Shown piece by piece: positions 34,093 through 46,526 of a stretch of 64,000 bases of DNA; the stretch's first letter is position 1, and the number at the start of each line of letters is the position of its first letter. Below the pieces are notes generated by a model. The model saw only the letters and a program-made list of their open reading frames with translations, was not told the DNA's origin and made no database searches. The position numbers and the translations under genes are program-made. The stretch covers positions 124,001 through 188,000 of the forward strand of contig SADC01000093.1 of the NCBI GenBank assembly GCA_004194705.1, written 5' to 3'. The DNA comes from Ditylenchus dipsaci. Lineage: Eukaryota > Nematoda > Chromadorea > Rhabditida > Anguinidae.

Positions 34093-34359
34093 TATAGGAT
34101 GTGTCAACTAATTTTAGGGTTTAAAAAAGGCCGTAACTTTTTTATGGGGCGATTTGCGAAATTCTGCTTTTCGCCAATTGATTTTTCTCGCCGACAATAT
34201 TTTTTAGTGTATAATGTAAAAATCACGATTTTTGCTTGGTCACCCTATGATTTGAGTCCGGTGTTCAGGATGGCTCAAAAGTGCAGAATTTCAGAAAACC
34301 GCTTTATAAAAAAGTTACGGCCATTTTAAAACCCTAAAATTTTTCGACACCCTGTATAC
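34093..34359. mobile_element. MITE with ACAGGGTGTC-like ends
   Basis: TATAGGATGTGTCAACTAA and TTCGACACCCTGTATA are inverted ends. Inside, TTTAGGGTTTAAAAAAGGCC pairs with GGCCATTTTAAAACCCTAAA. A related sequence lies at 50211-50640, and a small element with the same ends lies at about 47800-47882. Confidence 0.6.
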
Positions 34360-34675
34360 TTCTAATACTAATTCTACACTGCATTTAAAACTAACAGATC
34401 ATTTCGTAAAAACCAGATAACGTCAGATTGACCCACGAATGACCCTAACCAAACAATTAACTGACAGGCTAAATATATCTGCGATTAAAAGTGAAAAGAA
34501 ATAATTTCTGATTTAATAGTCTTTGTAATTATTTCTTTTACTTTTCATCACCGACAATGTAGAACAGTTTTGATGTTTGTGGTGCGCTTCAAAAATAATC
34601 ATAGTAAAAACAAGATGTATTGAATGGACATATGACTAGCCCATCTAACAGCAAAGTTATTATCATTCTTACACC

Positions 34676-35610
34676 TGGCACCAAATTTTATTGAGTGGGC
34701 CATGTACCTTTATGGCTCGTTGAGGAAACCCGGAGTGCGACTTGGAGTAGTTTTCTTCGTGAACACACTCTATTTAGACTGCGGGTTTCTGGACGAGCCA
34801 TCAATATAAAAAGCATAAAAGAAAACCCCTATCATAAGACGTGGATTATTACGCGTTATCAACACAAATTCCCAAGTTACTGACGCATTGAATAATTATG
34901 ACGCACATACACATTCTATTAAAGAAGTAATAGTGTCAAAGTAAGTAAGTGTAAAGCGCAGTAAAATGGAATCCATTCAATCAAGGTATTTGTAACGTAG
35001 AATACACGCCTTGTGGCAACATAGGCCTAATTAAGGCAATTCAGTGAGCACTTAGTGGAATGAAAACATTGTGACATTACACTACTACTTATATACAACC
35101 ACATCATCAATGGCATTCCCTAAAACTAGGGGCTGGATTTTAAGGACCTATTACAAAAAATAAGTCTGGAAAAACAGGAAATAGTACTGGGTTGTCTTTC
35201 ACAAATCAAATTGCTTTTTTCTGGCTTCTCAGAATTGGATTGTGGGGGAGGTTGTATTGTCTTGCGGAAGACTCGTTAGCATGGAGGTGTTCTATGTTTG
35301 GCACAATTCAATTGTTTTGGAAGCAAGAGAGTTGATTGAGAAGGGAACTGGCCTGGATTTTCGGGGGAAAATAATGAGTCCTGACCATTTGATGATTGTA
35401 TTGAATCGGCGATTATTATACAGACAAAAGGGGGTTAGGTTTAAAGTAAAGGCTTTGCGGATTTTTGCAGCTTTTTGGGAAAATCGAGTTTAGACTATTT
35501 AGGAAGAGAGCAAGTGTTGTCTGTTAATGTCAATTTGGAAAGATGGAAAATCACAGAAGATGGAAATAAAAAAACATGGATAGCACTATACGAAATCTAC
35601 AAGAAATATT
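34676..35610 (+). pseudogene. Protein-like islands, unrecognised
   Basis: Three islands follow each other: NFIEWAMYLYGSLRKPGVRL with GVVFFVNTLYLDCGFLDEPS (34680-34820); NWIVGEVVLSCGRLVSMEVF, VLEARELIEKGTGLDFRGKI and MSPDHLMIVLNRRLLYRQKG (35236-35470); and GKSSLDYLGREQVLSVNVNL, ERWKITEDGNKKTWIALYEI (to a TGA near 35612). A strong acceptor (TTTTTTCTGGCTTCTCAG) precedes the second. The first two faintly recall thioredoxin-like repeats of UDP-glucose:glycoprotein glucosyltransferase, but there is too little coding sequence between them for that. I leave the identity open. Confidence 0.3.
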
Positions 35611-35619
35611 GAAACCGAT

Positions 35620-38440
35620 TCTAGAGGGTGAATTCTCAACCTGAGTTCTACCCACAAATATTAGCTTCTAATCTCGGTATGTATACCAAAGCTTATTGGT
35701 AGACCGCAGCAAACAAAAGTTCAAAAAAACTTAAGGCGTAATAAAAAGTTTTTTCCTTTTCTCCGATCACCATCCCCTCTCGTTACTTTAATCCAGGGTT
35801 GATATCTGTACTTTAAAAAATTGAGGACGCTTAATATTTTTTATTTGGGAATTTGTTCAAGTGGTTTGGAAGGGTTTTCGTATACTTCCTTGTCTTTATT
35901 TATCAATATTTGCAGCCAGCAATTAATTGCAGTTAATATGTTTACGGAAAGAAGGCCGAAAAAAACAATAATTTGAAATTTATAAATACTTTTGAGTTTC
36001 GATTTAGAATATCGGAAAGATATTATTGCGCCAGATACTTACCGCATACATGTATATATTGGTGAAAATACAGGGAATGGCAATTTTTTCGAGTAAATGA
36101 ATTTCGGCCATAATTTTTTCATTTGTATAATAATCCGACAAGATCTTTTTACTAATCGATAGATGAGATGTTAGGAAATCTGTTAGTAATACTTGCAGAA
36201 AATCTTTATTGAAACAGACATTCATTCCAATAGACGGAAAAAACGACCTTTTCCGTTAATATTCTCATCCAGCTAGCTTCAAACAGACGAAGCCTAGTGT
36301 TCCATCTCTGCGTAAAGATCAAATTTCTAACATGTGAAAACAAAAATAAGCAAATAAAGCAACAAAAATGTATGATAATGCAAGCTGTCACAATTTTGTT
36401 CTCCTTAATGATCCATTCTCGTGATCCATGCACTTTGCCTTATAGAGAGCTGTGTGGACCATGGCTAAACAAAAAGCATAGCTTTTAAATGAAAAACCGT
36501 TTTAACGATGAAAACTGCAATAAAATTTAAGAGACATAATCTGTAATTTTGAAGGTTTTTAATGGGAATTAGGCACAGTGTTTTTTTTCGACTTTTTTTC
36601 TACCATGCATGTTACATATCAAACCACTTCAAATTTAATGCCGAGCAATATTTTCTCAGATGCCATCACCGATTTATGCTGAAAATTTTGAGTTATGGCT
36701 TTATATAGTGAAGTTTCAACCACCAAAAATGACCTCTTTCCTCAAAATGGACAGGAGTGGTCTGTTTTGTATATGCTTATTTGCGTGTTTGGGCTCATTC
36801 TACTTGCTTGAGAAGCTCTACAAGAAATCTGTTAAAAATAATTCACCAAAAAACTGTGAAAATTTGGACGTTTGGTCAATTTAAAGAAAAATCAATAATT
36901 TTTATTCATGTTTTTTTCTCTACAAATGCGATTTTACCCGTGACGCTACCGAGGCACAGAAAAATAGATTGCATTTTTGGAATCTACACGAAAAATCGCA
37001 CCTGATAGAATCAAAAGGGTACGCAATATCGAATGCAGCTCGGGGTATCTGAGCCTCTGAAGTTGGGAAGTCAGGCGAATTTTGACCAGAATCCACAGGG
37101 TGGACCAAGGCAAATTTTCAAAACAATTTCACTATCACAACTTGAAAATTTGACACCGGATTCGTGTTCAGCATGGTCAGTTTGCATGTGAAACTGTTCT
37201 AAAATTTAAAACTCAGTGTCAAATTTTAAATTCCTCTCAAGACGGAAACTATTTGATTTAGCGAAAAGAGCACCATTTTGTCTTGAGAGCGTTTTGAAAT
37301 TTGACACTGAGTTTCGAATTTTAAAAGCATTTTCACATGCAAACTGACCATGCTGAACACGAATCCGGGGTCAAATTTTCAAGTTGTGATAGTGAAATTG
37401 TTTTGAAAAATTTGCCTTAGTCCACCCTGTGGATTCTGGTGAAAATTCGACTTCAGAGGCTCAGATACCCCGAGCTGCATTCGATATTGCGTATCCTTTT
37501 GATTCTATCAGGTGCAATTTTTCGTGTAGATTCCAAAAATGCAATCCTCTGCAATCGTCATGAGTAAAATCGCATTTTTAGAGAAAAAAACATGAATAAA
37601 AATTAGTGATTTTTCTTCAAATTAACCAAACGTCCAAAATTTTTACCCTTTTCGCCTAATTTTACAGCTATCTTGTAGAACTGCTCAAGCTGACTACAGT
37701 AGGCTCAAACACGCAAATTAACATATACAAAACAAACCACTCCTGTCCTTTTTAAGGAAATAGGCCATTTTAAGTGGTTGAAAAAACCTCTTCACTATAA
37801 AAGCCCATAACTCGAAATTTTCAGCATGAATTGGTGTTAGCGTCTCAGAAGATATTGCTCGGCATTTAATTTGGAGTCTTTGGTATGTAACATGCATGGT
37901 AGAAAAAAAGTCAAAAAAAACACGGTGCCACGAAAATTTTCAAAATTACAGATTATGTCTCTTAAAAGTTTCGGTACCAATCGATTGCCGAACATTTCAG
38001 CTTTCAAATAAAAAAGAGATCTCGTCAGACGAATAAAAACTAAAATAGTTATGAAAAAATTCATTCATTCGAAAAAATTGCGCCACCCTGTAAATGACTT
38101 CGATCAAAAATAGGATTATGCTCAAAAGATGGTACCGCGCTTTGACCATTTTCGTACAAAATATCTGAGTCAAAAACTTTTTTGCGATATTTTTTATTTT
38201 ATAACTTGGGCTAAATCGAGTTTCGACTGTATTACTTCTCCGAATTCTAGTAAATATGTTGATCCCAAAAAAAAAATAGGAATTTCATAAAAAAAAAATG
38301 CTTGGTTGTTGAAATATGACCTAAAGTTGTATAGTAAATCAAAGTAATAAAAGTTGGGCAAACTTCTTTCTTGCCGTAAAAATACTTTTTTTCTGGCGCA
38401 GAAAAGCTTTTTCCTGCCGTAAAAAAAGTTAAGAAAAAAG
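35620..38440. other. Intergenic, mainly one giant palindrome
   Basis: Apart from the palindrome 36524-37970, this stretch is AT-rich. Its ORFs are short, and many are mirrored in the two arms, so they are not supported as genes. Confidence 0.45.
36524..37970. mobile_element. Giant foldback element, about 1.45 kb palindrome
   Basis: The outer ends are TAAGAGACATAATCTGTAAT and ATTACAGATTATGTCTCTTA. Arms of about 700 bp remain largely complementary up to a centre near 37250. Matching inner pairs include ACCATGCATGTTACATA, GTGGACCAAGGCAAATTTT and ACACCGGATTCGTGTTCAGC. No transposase is seen in either arm. Confidence 0.75.
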
Positions 38441-38448
38441 TTAAAAAA

Positions 38449-38710
38449 CAGTTAAAAATAATAGGTTATAGCTCAATGGGAGTCGTCTAGGTCGTCCGAT
38501 CTGGCATTGTCGAGCAACATTGGGCTCGACCAGTGGATGGTTCTTCTTTTTGAACAAATTTTAATCACAAACAAAAATAATTCGAAATATATTTTGCAAT
38601 AATAGAGCTGTCCCCGCGAATTCAAAAGCTCGAAATCGCCATTGTCATTAACGGCGATGGTCCTTTAAATCAATTCATGCGTTTTTATTCGAAAGAACTT
38701 TTCGAGACAT
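38449..38710 (+). mobile_element. SINE-like repeat, copy 1
   Basis: About 260 bp match 41255-41515 closely. The 5' part has a Pol III A-box-like TAGCTCAATGGGA and a weak B-box-like GGGCTCGACC about 55 bp later. The 3' part carries CGCGAATTCAAAAGCTCGAA. This copy lacks the inverted partner present around the second copy. Confidence 0.5.
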
Positions 38711-39507
38711 AAAAAATCCGGCTTTATAAAATTGCCAAAATGATCTTGCAGTTTGAAACGCAAAACTTTCAAGTTCAATCGCCACTATGAGCAAACTGGT
38801 AGTTTTGTCTAGGCTGCTCCATCTAAAAAATTTTATTGTTGTTGTTGGACTATACATTTATTTGGGTGAAACAAAAATGATAATGACAACTCCAAGAGGA
38901 AGAAAAAAATAAAGTGGCTATAAAATTGGTAATATAATGACTTATTTCCTCCAATACAACCTATTCATATTTATTCCATCATAATAATAACATCCGTTTG
39001 CTACCAATCTACCACATGTCAGTGAATAAAGAACGTATAGACAAGAGTCATACTGAAATTTTTAGACACAAGTAGATAGGTTAAATGACAGTAAATTCAT
39101 ACTGGCTTTCACCTTAAGTCAGGATTCCGAATCTTTTTTTTGAAATCCTAAATTTTTTCATTTCCGAAATTTTACATCAATATCTTTTTGGCTTTAAAAT
39201 GGCAAAAAATAGCATTTTTAATTAAAATGTAGTAAAATAGTCCCTCTTTAGCCAATGTCCTTTTTCAAAAATTTCATTCGGAACAATGTCTTTCGAATTA
39301 GGGAAATTTTGTGTCATTTTTATTTAAAATACTCAATACTTTCACGGAGTTCTGTTTATTTTAAAGCGCTCCAATAGTCAAATATCCTTAGAAATTCGAA
39401 TTCACGTTTTATCAGGCTACGACTTTCACAAAATTACTTAAATACTATAGCAATTAAAACAAAATATAGATTAATAATAAGTAAAATCTTAAATTGGCTT
39501 CAATATA

Positions 39508-42500
39508 CTACTGACTATCTTGAGAAGAACGTGTTTGTGTGGAGCTAAGGTTAGAAGATGACGAAGAAGGTTGGGGGATGTCCTCCCCTTTGTCCACCAG
39601 ATCCGAAATGGACTTTAAAAGGTTATTGAAGGTATCGCTAGAGTCCACATACACCTGTAAAATACAGAATAAAAAAATTTTAAGCACAAAAAATAACGAC
39701 TAGATTATTTCGCATTTTGAAACGAGCTCTCAAAAATTTAAAAAATCTCTCTCCAGAAATAAAAAGACTTTTAAACAAATTTCTCCAACCACCAAGTATT
39801 CGAAAGTAACCAAGATTTTGGCGCAGGATAGGCTAGCACACGTTAGTCAAACGTGTGTCGTAAATTGCAGAAAATCAAAATTAAAAAGGCGCCTATTCAA
39901 AAAATGGACGAAGTTTTTTTGTTCTAACAATTTCGTTTTTTATTTAATTTCTAATGGCTCTATCACAATTTTAAGTGTAAGTGTTAATGTAAATGTGAGT
40001 GTAAATGTAGGTCTATTCACAATACCATAAACTTTTACATTTACACTTACATTTACACTTACGCCTTCACAATACGAGTGTAAATGAAAATTATAGACTT
40101 ATCCTTACTTATATATTTTAAAAAGTCAGTTTTGTTTAACAAAAATACCAATTTTTAAGTTTTTATAACTAGAACTTAACTCCTTGTCATCGATAGAGCA
40201 CTTTTAGTATTCTGCAAAAATACTTTTATTTAATTTTCATTTATATTTACATTCGTATTGTGAAGGGCTAAGTGTAAGTGTTAATGTAAATGTTATTTTT
40301 AATGTAGGTGTAAATGTAAGGGGTGTTCACAATACCAAAAACATTTACACTTACACCTACAATTGTGATAAGGCCATAACAGAAATTAAAAACTTAATTA
40401 CATGATGACCAGCTCCAGTAATTATTTGAACATCCACGTATGACTCAGGTCTTCGAGCTTGAATTTCATATGCTGGTCCACTGTCGATCCAACTCTTGCT
40501 GCCACAAATGAAGGTAACTGGGATCTGGGAGTGGATTCCGTTGAATCTGAAATAAAAACTTAAGTTAGAAAGAAATTTTAATGCAAGCAAGGGGGAAACC
40601 TTTGAATCATAGGTCTTCTGGCCCATCCAAAGGACTTGGTCATTGCGCCAAAGGCCACTTCCCCTGTCGGTTGCTGGGCGTTGCACTGGTAAATGTATTC
40701 AAAGACAGCTTCCGGATCCTGAAATGAGTATCTAGCACCCAGATCAGACCTTAGCTTCTTGATTAAACGGGGACCGAATGGACCAGCTAAACGGAGAGTA
40801 GCTAGAGGGTTGAATTTAGACAGGAACGAGCCGAGCACCCTCATCCACACAGGTATATGTAGCTAAAAATCACTCGTTATAAAATAAATAACACGAAATA
40901 CGGTTACCTGTTCAACAACCGGTTTCTCCGGAAAGCCCCAAGGATCCACCAAGACCAAGTGCCGAACACGACTAGGATGTTCCAAGGTGTAGGACGAGGC
41001 CAAGTAACCACCTATATAAATTAGTTTCACTCATCTTATTAGAAAATGAGTTAGATGGATAGACAATGATTGTGAGGTGGTAAAGTCTTGCGTGATATTA
41101 AGTCATATTAAAAGAGCCACCGCCGTTGATGACAATGGCAATTTCGAGTTTTTGAATTCGCGGGGGACAGCCGAAAATGCGGAAAATATTTTTGCGAATT
41201 TTTTAATATTTGTATCTAAAATTTAAATTTCATGTATTACATGAGGCGAATCAACAGTTAAAATAATAGGTTATAGCTCAATGGGAGTCGTCTAGGTCGT
41301 CCGATCTGGCATTGTCGAGCAACATTGGGCTCGACCAGTGGATGGTTCTTCTTTTTGAACAAATTTTAATCACAAACAAAAATAATTCGAAATATATTTT
41401 CGCAATAATAGAGCTGTCCCCCGCGAATTCAAAAGCTCGAAATCGCCATTGTCATTAACGGCGATGGTCCTTTAAGTCAATTCATGCGTTTTTTTCAAAA
41501 GAACTTTTCGTGACATTGCATTTTTATAGATTTTATAACCGTTCTTTAAAAGTTGACCACTCATTTTGCAGCTAAGATTTTTAGCTACAAAATCAGGCGT
41601 CAATTATTAAACAAAATAGTAAATTTATTAGAAAAACACAATGCCACAAAAATTATTTTGAAAAACACACGCCAACTTTCCTGACTACATAATATTTCCA
41701 ATAAAGAATTTTCAGCACCCACCACTTCTGTGTTTTAAATCATTTCAAGAAAAAAAATAGTTGAAACTAACCAAAAGAGTGTCCCACTAGAATCATCTTT
41801 TCAATATTCATTGATTTGCGCCAGTCTTCTATAGATTGCACAAACTCCAACTCGGCCAGAGTTGCATCAGAACTGAACTGTGGGCGACTGGAGCGACCAA
41901 AGCCTTGAAAAAAATAGGAATTAGTATGGAAAGTATAGGTCATAAACAGCCATACCCAGCAAGTCAAATGCATGCACTGTTCGTTTCTCTGCCAAAGAGT
42001 CCAAATTAGCCGCCCACATTGCTACTCCTAAATTGGATCGACTGTATTTGTCTTGTAATATTCGAAATATACCAGCAGCAAATCCATGGACTAACACAAA
42101 AGGTACAGGTGTATCCTCAGCATCTGAAGAGGGCTTGACTGTCACTGTGTTCATCACACTGTTCCAAAGTCGAACCTAGGAGAGAAAAAAGTTAAGGGGA
42201 TACAAAATTTGCCATATCTAGCTGTAAGCAGCTTTACATTTACGAGACGAGAGATCAAATGAGAGCCCACTCTTGCCAACAACTTCCCTTCAGCAGCAAT
42301 CAGCTTTGCCATTGAGACCTTAGACCACCTCAGTCGGGCTCTGCAAAAAGTATTGAAATTCAGTAATTTGCTGCTGAAATTCAGATTTTTGGTTTCAGAA
42401 TTTAGTTACAGCCCTTTCCCCTACTCAAACATATTATAAAGAAATACCGTATTTCCTCTAATTTAAGTCCCTTTCGACTTTGAGGGTCTGTATCTCAGAG

Positions 42501-43002
42501 CAGAGTCAATATTTTGCAAATCTGTTCATTGCGTTTTTCCAATTCTCGCTAGCGGACTAGTAATTTTTCAAAAATCGTCCCTGTTTTCACTCGTTTAAAC
42601 TCAAGTCGGTTATTTATGGCCTTCTCCTACTTTAAAAAGTAGGCAGAAAAATCTCGTCGGATCAGGTAGAACGCTTATAGAAAATAGTCAAGCGTGAAAT
42701 AGATTGCTGGTCCCCGCCTTAATTACAGTGTAACGCGCTGGTATGCCCTTCTAAGTACACAATTTGATATCAAATGAGTCATATAGATAAACAAACCATG
42801 TGCTGATTAAATAGACTTACATTAGAGTGTTATCAGGATCTGCTAACATTATTTCTTGTTTTGCAGCCTGTTCCACGTTCTCCATGGAGGTGAAGAAGGT
42901 TTCGGGTCCTCTGGATTTACCAAGTTCTCGTTGTTTTGATGTGTCATAATTGTGAACAGTCACCGAATTATGAGTAGAATAAGCACGAGAGGGGTGAAGA
43001 CT
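39508..43002 (-). CDS. ABHD4/ABHD5-family alpha/beta hydrolase
   Basis: It encodes a lipase or acyl-transfer enzyme of lipid metabolism. Nine exons, 5' to 3': 42821-43002, 42244-42340, 42073-42175, 41956-42027, 41772-41903, 40908-41011, 40600-40862, 40402-40546, 39508-39654 (TAG), about 414 codons, all phases consistent with no frameshift. The sequence shows VLVHGFAAG (oxyanion region), [25 protein letters not shown], the nucleophile elbow [54 protein letters not shown] and GAGHHVYVD. Ser in GHSFG is present, as in ABHD4 and unlike vertebrate ABHD5 (Asn). HHVYVD fits the HX4D acyltransferase motif. A 45-bp intron (42028-42072) is in frame and stop-free. A start could be the ATG inside TSMENVEQ in the first exon or lie further upstream. 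Confidence 0.9.
39961..40375. repeat. Degenerate (GTAAAT/GTAAGT) repeat, two inverted clusters
   Basis: Runs of TAAGTGTAAGTGTTAATGTA and the inverse TTACATTTACACTTACATTT occur at 39970-40085 and again at 40255-40368. Both clusters contain TTCACAATAC at the turn. They lie in the last intron of the ABHD gene. Confidence 0.6.
41105..41478. mobile_element. Inverted-repeat element that carries the SINE-like repeat
   Basis: AAAAGAGCCACCGCCGTTGA at the left and TTAACGGCGATGGTCCTTTA at the right are inverted ends of about 65 bp; inside them lie TTGAATTCGCGGGGGACAGC and GCTGTCCCCCGCGAATTCAA. The SINE-like repeat (41255-41515) overlaps the right arm. It lies in an intron of the ABHD gene. Confidence 0.65.
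41255..41515 (+). mobile_element. SINE-like repeat, copy 2
   Basis: Nearly identical to 38449-38710. Differences are mainly single-base changes in runs, for example TGTCCCC against TGTCCCCC. Its 3' half forms the right arm of the inverted-repeat element 41105-41478. Confidence 0.5.
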
Positions 43003-45206
43003 CTGAAAATTATCGAGATTGATTTTTTTTACAATTTCAAAGTTTATAAATCTAAATTTTGACGTGAAAATTTTTGTTTCAATATTTTATCAGTCGGCGG
43101 TTCCGTAAAACATGTTTCCTACACGATCAAGAATTGAGTTCGAAATTACATATAGCTACAGTGAAATCCTGATAACCCGGCACCGCTGTGGGTTGGGAGG
43201 AAACTACGCAAAAACGGGATTTGGCAAGCTGATATTCGTTGCTAAAGACTACCTTTGTGGACTAACTTTAAGGTGTTGCGTTATCGAGGGCCAATTAACC
43301 TTATATCCTTTCTGGCCAACCAAATTCAATTAGACTTTTAGTTGTTTTTTTTCTAATTTTACTTATTTTGATTGTGTAATAAACCCTCCAACAAAACTTC
43401 ATATGAATATTATGCTGGTTGTGTTCTCTTTCCTTGAGCAATCTCATTGTTTCCACTCACTTGTAATGCGACCCGCCAATTTTTAGCCGTGTTTTTTCTT
43501 CCAAGTTTCTCTCAACTTATTTCCTGCTGTATTTCGCTCAAGGTTAATGAGTTTAGTTGTGTGTTTGAGCATTGTGCAAGCACCTTGTTTCTTCTCACAT
43601 GTCGACATACAAGCACACTTTTTTTCTCATTGAAGCGGACATTTTTTTGTATTGCATTAGGATATTTTAAACTATTTTGTATTTTGTAGAATTGGGGTTG
43701 ATAACAACCCCAAAAAGGTAATTTTCAGTTTATTTTATCATTTTATTTTGCTTTTTTTATTAAAAATAATAGAACAGTTCAAATTTTTCACTACAGTGGT
43801 ACAGGTCCATAATGGCAAACTAACTGGCCCAGAAAAAATTCTTTAATAAAATGTCTATTTTGCCAGGGTTTTTATTTTAAGACAGCCTAGTCTGCAAGAT
43901 GTACTTATAGGGCACTCATAAGATAGACCGGAAATACGCTTTGGAAGTGATTAAGGTTTCCTAACTCTGCAAGTTTTCAAGTTTTTTCTTTCATAGTAAA
44001 ATTTTATGTAGCTAAATAATTAGAGGCCCTTTCTCCGAAAAAAAACTTTCCAATAATGGTTTAGGAATAATATGAAGTAAGGATCGTCAAAGACTTCCAG
44101 CTTTTTCTTTACTTCGACATTCTACTTCTAAATCCGTTAGATCCGCGCCACTTAAAATCTAAACCTAAAAGCAGAATTTCAAAAAAATCATTTACTCATT
44201 GAAGGATGACCTGAATGTGAAGCTAATTTTTCCAATTTGTTCAGCTTGTGGAAGAAAAGACCTCAAAATAGATAAAATCACTTTATACAACAAAAAAAAC
44301 TTTGAAACTAGTGCGCAAATACAAAAAAATTTAATTTTTCTTGCTTTCATTATCACATATTTGATAAGATTTATGTATTCGCCCGCTATAATTTTTCCAA
44401 CATATTTGTCCAATTCACAAAATGCTCTAAACACTTCTGAGCCCAGCCCACATATTTGTCGCATCCAGTGAGTGTGTGGATTACAAGGTCACCTTAACCC
44501 CTTTCCAATACCCAATCATCCCGAACACCAACTGGACACCACAAAACTGGGGCATCAAACTTTTCTCATAATTTCTTCTTGGCTCGCCAAGAAAAACTGT
44601 TGTATGTTAATGGGTAGAGCACACACACATGTATGTGTGCCATCTTCCCATCGCCCACCCAATTGTGGTGTAAGAAAGCAAAAAAAAGTTGGGGAAGGCC
44701 ATTTACAACCAGCTTAATTGCGCTTTTTAGAGGGTGTTACGCCAAGCTGTTTTTTGGGCTGAGAATAGATGGCGCTGGTGACCTGTTTTGGTGTTAGGGG
44801 TGGAACTGCTGGTTTAGCTGGCTAGAATGAATGGTTTGGGAGAGTTGCTCCTTATGGCTCATTTTGTGGTATATAGTTATTGCTAGATGGTGGATAATTG
44901 GAACTTGCGGTTGTATTCTATTTTAGTTGGATGCTGTATGAGATAGTTTGAAAGCTCTTACTGACAGCTCTTAAAATATCGGAAACGTCCTTTATTCAAA
45001 ATTTTTGAGTTTTGAGCACTGTCTTACTGGTGTATTGTTTTGTAGTTCAGTGGATAAATTAGCATATTCTGGTGAAATAAGTTGACTGAGGTTTGAAAAA
45101 TACTTCATTATGTAGCCCTGGATGTTGGCTTTCTTAAAAGCTATAAACTCTGTTGAATGATTTCAGCACTGTAAAATTAATAGGTTCCAAAAAAATTTGC
45201 AGTCTG

Positions 45207-45301
45207 CCGTATTTTCTCTATAAATCCCCCACTCTCTAAATAATCCGCACCCTAGAGAGGGATCGAAAAATCCCCATGGGGTCTAATAGAGAAAATACGG
45301 T
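45207..45301. mobile_element. Short MITE with CCGTATTTTC ends
   Basis: CCGTATTTTCTCTATAAATC and CTAATAGAGAAAATACGG are inverted ends of a 95-bp element of the family also seen at 28226-28460 and 56589-56851. Confidence 0.65.
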
Positions 45302-46311
45302 ATTAAAAATAAATTTCTGGGCTGTTGTTTCATAACGAAGACGAAAAAATCTGTCTAAAGTAACTAGTCGCAAAATTTACACAAGTTTCAACCATAAAAT
45401 CCTAGCTTTACAATTAAGTCTCGAAAAATTCAGCTAATAGCCTAGGTCCCGAGAGTTATCAAAGTCAGTTTTTGCAAAAAAAATACTAAATATTAAAAAA
45501 TTGTTTTTTCTAATGAACCATGTTTCACAAATACTTCCTGTTCGGGAGTATTTTGGAGCTTGCTTGCTCTTTTGGTTCCACTTGCGAGTTATTATCCCTT
45601 GTTGCACTCATCATAACCACTAGCACCAAACAACAATAGATATGAAGTGTTGGTGGCAATAACTACAATTGCACCCTCTCCAGAAGAGTCTCTGAGGGGA
45701 CAACAACAAAAACAGATGGTGCTAAATGGTGAGAGTCAACCTTCTGGCTTTCACCTGCTTCCCACCCTCAATTGTAATATAGGAAAGGGTGTTTTTTTGG
45801 TTGGTGCTGGTGGCGGTGACAAAAAAAACCGCTAATTAAAACCTTGTCCTTGACTGGTGCTACTAGCACCAGCTTTTTCAAATGTAATTATTATTAGTTT
45901 TTGGTGTGGGCAGTCAAAAAACAACTTAGTAGGTAGTTCTGACACCTTTCTACTCCTGTAAAGTATTGTTCGACGGAAATAAGGATGAAAAAATATATAT
46001 TGGAATTTGTAGTCGTGGGTATGGCCGGTATTAATGAGCAGTATATATTATTTTCACTAGCAAAAAAGAAGTATAGCGGTAAAATACCAACTCTTTACAT
46101 AGATCCGCTCCTAGCAAACTTTAGTTTTATACATTTGCCAGTCTGTTAGCCATCAAAGGGTTGGGGGAGACTTGTCAACAACTAAATTTGCTCGCTTAAA
46201 AAAATTCCATTTTTATGGACAAGATGACTTGTAAGATAGTAGCAGTAGAGAAAAATAAGCGATCAAATTTGATCTTGACAAAATTTCGTTTTCGACAAGT
46301 ATCCTAGCCCA

Positions 46312-46526
46312 TCAAAGGGTAAACAACCAGTTCGCCTCACGGCCAGTTCACCCCGTTTTTGTTTTAGTTTTAATCAAGGCCAGCGTATAATAGGACGAAC
46401 TCAAACATGTTCCCCGAATTGCAAAAAAAGTTAAAAAATATGTTTAAGCACTTGTTTTATATTTCAAACTGGTCATTTTGAAAACCTGGGCGAAATGGCC
46501 GTGGGGCGAACTGGCCGGTCTCCCAT
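46312..46526. mobile_element. Foldback element with CCAGTTCGCC ends
   Basis: CAACCAGTTCGCCTCACGGC on the left pairs with GGCCGTGGGGCGAACTGGCC on the right. The middle has GGCCAGCGTATAATAGGACG, which recurs near 31931 and 58029 as GGCCAGCGTATGTTAGGACG-type sequence. Confidence 0.55.

Noticed and set aside
36004..37108. Several short ORFs around 36-37 kb
   Set aside because: They are short; those inside the giant palindrome also appear in mirrored form in the other arm, and none has coding features.
44472..45835. Short ORFs at 44472 and 45647 as possible genes
   Set aside because: They lack splice partners, domain motifs and a convincing start context; composition is like the flanks.
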